From Hydractinia symbiolongicarpus (lineage: Eukaryota > Cnidaria > Hydrozoa > Anthoathecata > Hydractiniidae), in assembly GCF_029227915.1 (NCBI RefSeq), contig NC_079884.1:4962001-5026000 (forward strand): 64,000 nucleotides of DNA, read 5' to 3'. Below are positions 63,401-64,000 of the stretch, in pieces. The position numbers were made by a program, and so were the translations under genes. Each line of letters opens with the position of its first letter. The stretch's first letter is position 1. The notes under the pieces were generated by a model that did not search any database, was not told where the DNA came from, and saw only the letters and a list, made by a program, of their open reading frames with translations.

Positions 63401-64000
63401 GGGAGTAAACACATTTCCCGAACGACTTTTTAAATTATCTTTTCAGCACTAAAACGCATGAGACTTGTAGTTTTCAAAAATGTTTTCATTTTTGATGAGA
63501 GGCTTAATGAAAGAGGTTTAATCGCCGGCAAACGAAAACTCGAGATTTCCCGTAAATCCCGGGCTTGGCCCGTATAGTCAAAAGTATACAAAGATAGTAC
63601 CCAGGGAGTAAACTCATTTCCCGAACGATTTTTTAAATTATTTTTTCACCACTAAAACGCATGAGACTTGTAGTTTTCAAAAATGTTTTCATTTTTTATG
63701 AGACGCTGAATAAAAGAAATTTAATCGCCGGCAAACGAAAACCTGCGATTTCCCGTAAATCCCGGACTCGGCCCGTATAGTCAAAAGTATACAAAGAAAG
63801 TACCCAGGGAGTAAACTAATATCCCAAACGATTTTTTGAATTATTATTTCACCACTAAAGCCCATGAGACTTGTAGTTTTTAAAAATGTTTTCATTTTTG
63901 ATGAGACGCTGAATAAAAGAAGTTTAATCGCCGGCAAACGAAAACCCGCGATTTCCCGTAAATCCCGGGCTTGGCCCGTATAGTCGAATATATACAAAGA
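60425..64000 (+). repeat. Mixed outer-type satellite to window end
   Basis: It starts as a repeat of the 3-mer plus B pair, then passes to A, B, C and D monomers. The B pair near 60.8-61.1 kb recurs near 62.1-62.4 kb (offset 1216 bp, 6 monomers). From about 62.85 kb the order follows 53.5-54.6 kb at +9332 bp. The window ends inside a monomer, so the array goes on. Confidence 0.8.

Larger units (their letters stand above)
1..64000. repeat. Tandem satellite array, ~203-bp monomer, fills window
   Basis: The landmark 'gagacttgtagtttt' recurs at 1, 204, 406, 609, 812, 1014 and so on to the end, at steps of 202-204 bp, always on the same strand. That gives about 315 monomers. Each monomer reads in order: a T/A-tract segment with a dyad, 'gatgagacgct', 'gtttaatcgccggcaaacg', a CCCG-rich segment, 'gtatacaaagaaagtaccc', 'gtaaactcatttcccgaacg', a T6/AAATTA/T6 segment and 'caccactaaaacgcatgag'. 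No stretch above a few bases departs from this pattern. The composition and organisation fit eukaryotic heterochromatic satellite DNA. Whether it is centromeric, pericentromeric or elsewhere cannot be told from the sequence. I do not recognise the family. Confidence 0.98.

Noticed and set aside
1-64000. Many open frames of 60-184 codons on both strands, e.g. 73- and 96-codon frames on minus and 71-codon frames on plus
   Set aside because: They recur at every monomer, overlap on both strands over the same DNA, and shift frame because the unit is about 203 bp. Their ends move with single-base indels. They have no recognisable domain. They are by-products of the repeat, not genes.
1-64000. CRISPR array
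   Set aside because: The repeats are directly adjacent 203-bp units with no unique spacers. The short conserved parts are joined by sequence that is itself repeated.
1-64000. Transposon or retroelement insertion, rDNA/5S or tRNA clusters
   Set aside because: Period and order of monomer segments never break by more than a few bases. No terminal repeats, poly-A tails, target-site duplications, or rRNA or tRNA-like sequence were seen.
1-64000. Telomere repeats or a chromosome end
   Set aside because: No short TTAGGG-, TTTAGGG- or TTAGG-type tandem repeats occur. Both edges are ordinary monomers.
1-64000. A true CENP-B box
   Set aside because: The closest match has six bases between TTCG and CGGG where seven are needed. 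Other TTCG or CGGG pairs in the monomer are at wrong distances.
1-64000. Compensatory changes keeping the hairpin in G monomers ('aaaaatattttcatatttg')
   Set aside because: The changed bases in the two arms do not restore pairing: the reverse complement of the right arm does not match the left. The dyad is simply weakened.
1-64000. Promoters, terminators or polyadenylation signals (TATA-like 'gtatac', 'aataaa')
   Set aside because: These short strings occur in almost every monomer by repetition and have no gene context, so they cannot be supported as regulatory sites.

Overview
The whole 64-kb window is tandem satellite DNA. One AT-rich monomer of about 203 bp (usually 202-204 bp, about 38% GC in the consensus I assembled by eye) repeats head to tail about 315 times, always in the same orientation. 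I found no unique sequence, transposon, RNA gene or credible protein gene. Both window ends cut through a monomer, so the array continues beyond them. This is typical of eukaryotic (peri)centromeric, subtelomeric or knob-type heterochromatin. I do not recognise the monomer family and cannot name the organism.

Monomers fall into recurring types with linked diagnostic bases. The A type has 'ggactcggcccgtatag', 'tcaaaagtatac' and 'acccaggg'. The B type has 'gggcttggccc(or g)gtatag', 'tcgaatgtatac' and 'accctgtg'. The C type has 'ccatttcccgtaaacccc' and 'ctaggtccgtataatc'. The D type is 202 bp, with 'catagtcaaaatatac'. The F type has 'tagtatttaaaaatatttt'. The G type has 'atttgatgggacgctg'. Blocks of several monomers are themselves duplicated, giving higher-order repeats (HORs) of many lengths.

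Layout: 1-7.6 kb, A/B/C/D mixture with a 6-mer pair and a 24-monomer-offset repeat. 7.6-14.2 kb, 9-mer offset repeat and a 12-mer pair. 14.2-20.2 kb, shorter duplications including a single-monomer and a 4-mer pair. 20.4-25 kb, 9-mer, 8-mer and partial copies of one HOR. 25-31 kb, 8-mer, 3-mer and 11-mer offsets. 31-35.4 kb, 9/10-mer pair. 35.4-53.2 kb, a domain with its own variants, built from a 7-mer pair, 12-mer pair, 5-mer pair, 13-mer pair and a partial third copy. 53.2-56.5 kb, return to variants like 0-9 kb. 56.6-60.4 kb, 4-mer pair, 3-mers and a 5-mer rich in F monomers. 60.4-64 kb, A/B/C/D mixture again, repeating 53.5-54.6 kb at an offset of 9332 bp.

There are no genes to work together. 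Structural points of interest are a 9-bp dyad per monomer, CCCG elements spaced about one helical turn apart, a B-type site that resembles a CENP-B box but is one base too short, and an unusually high CpG content. Open reading frames of 60-184 codons occur on both strands but are by-products of the repeat. Coordinates were read by eye. Points quoted as offsets were checked at diagnostic bases; block edges are good to roughly one monomer.
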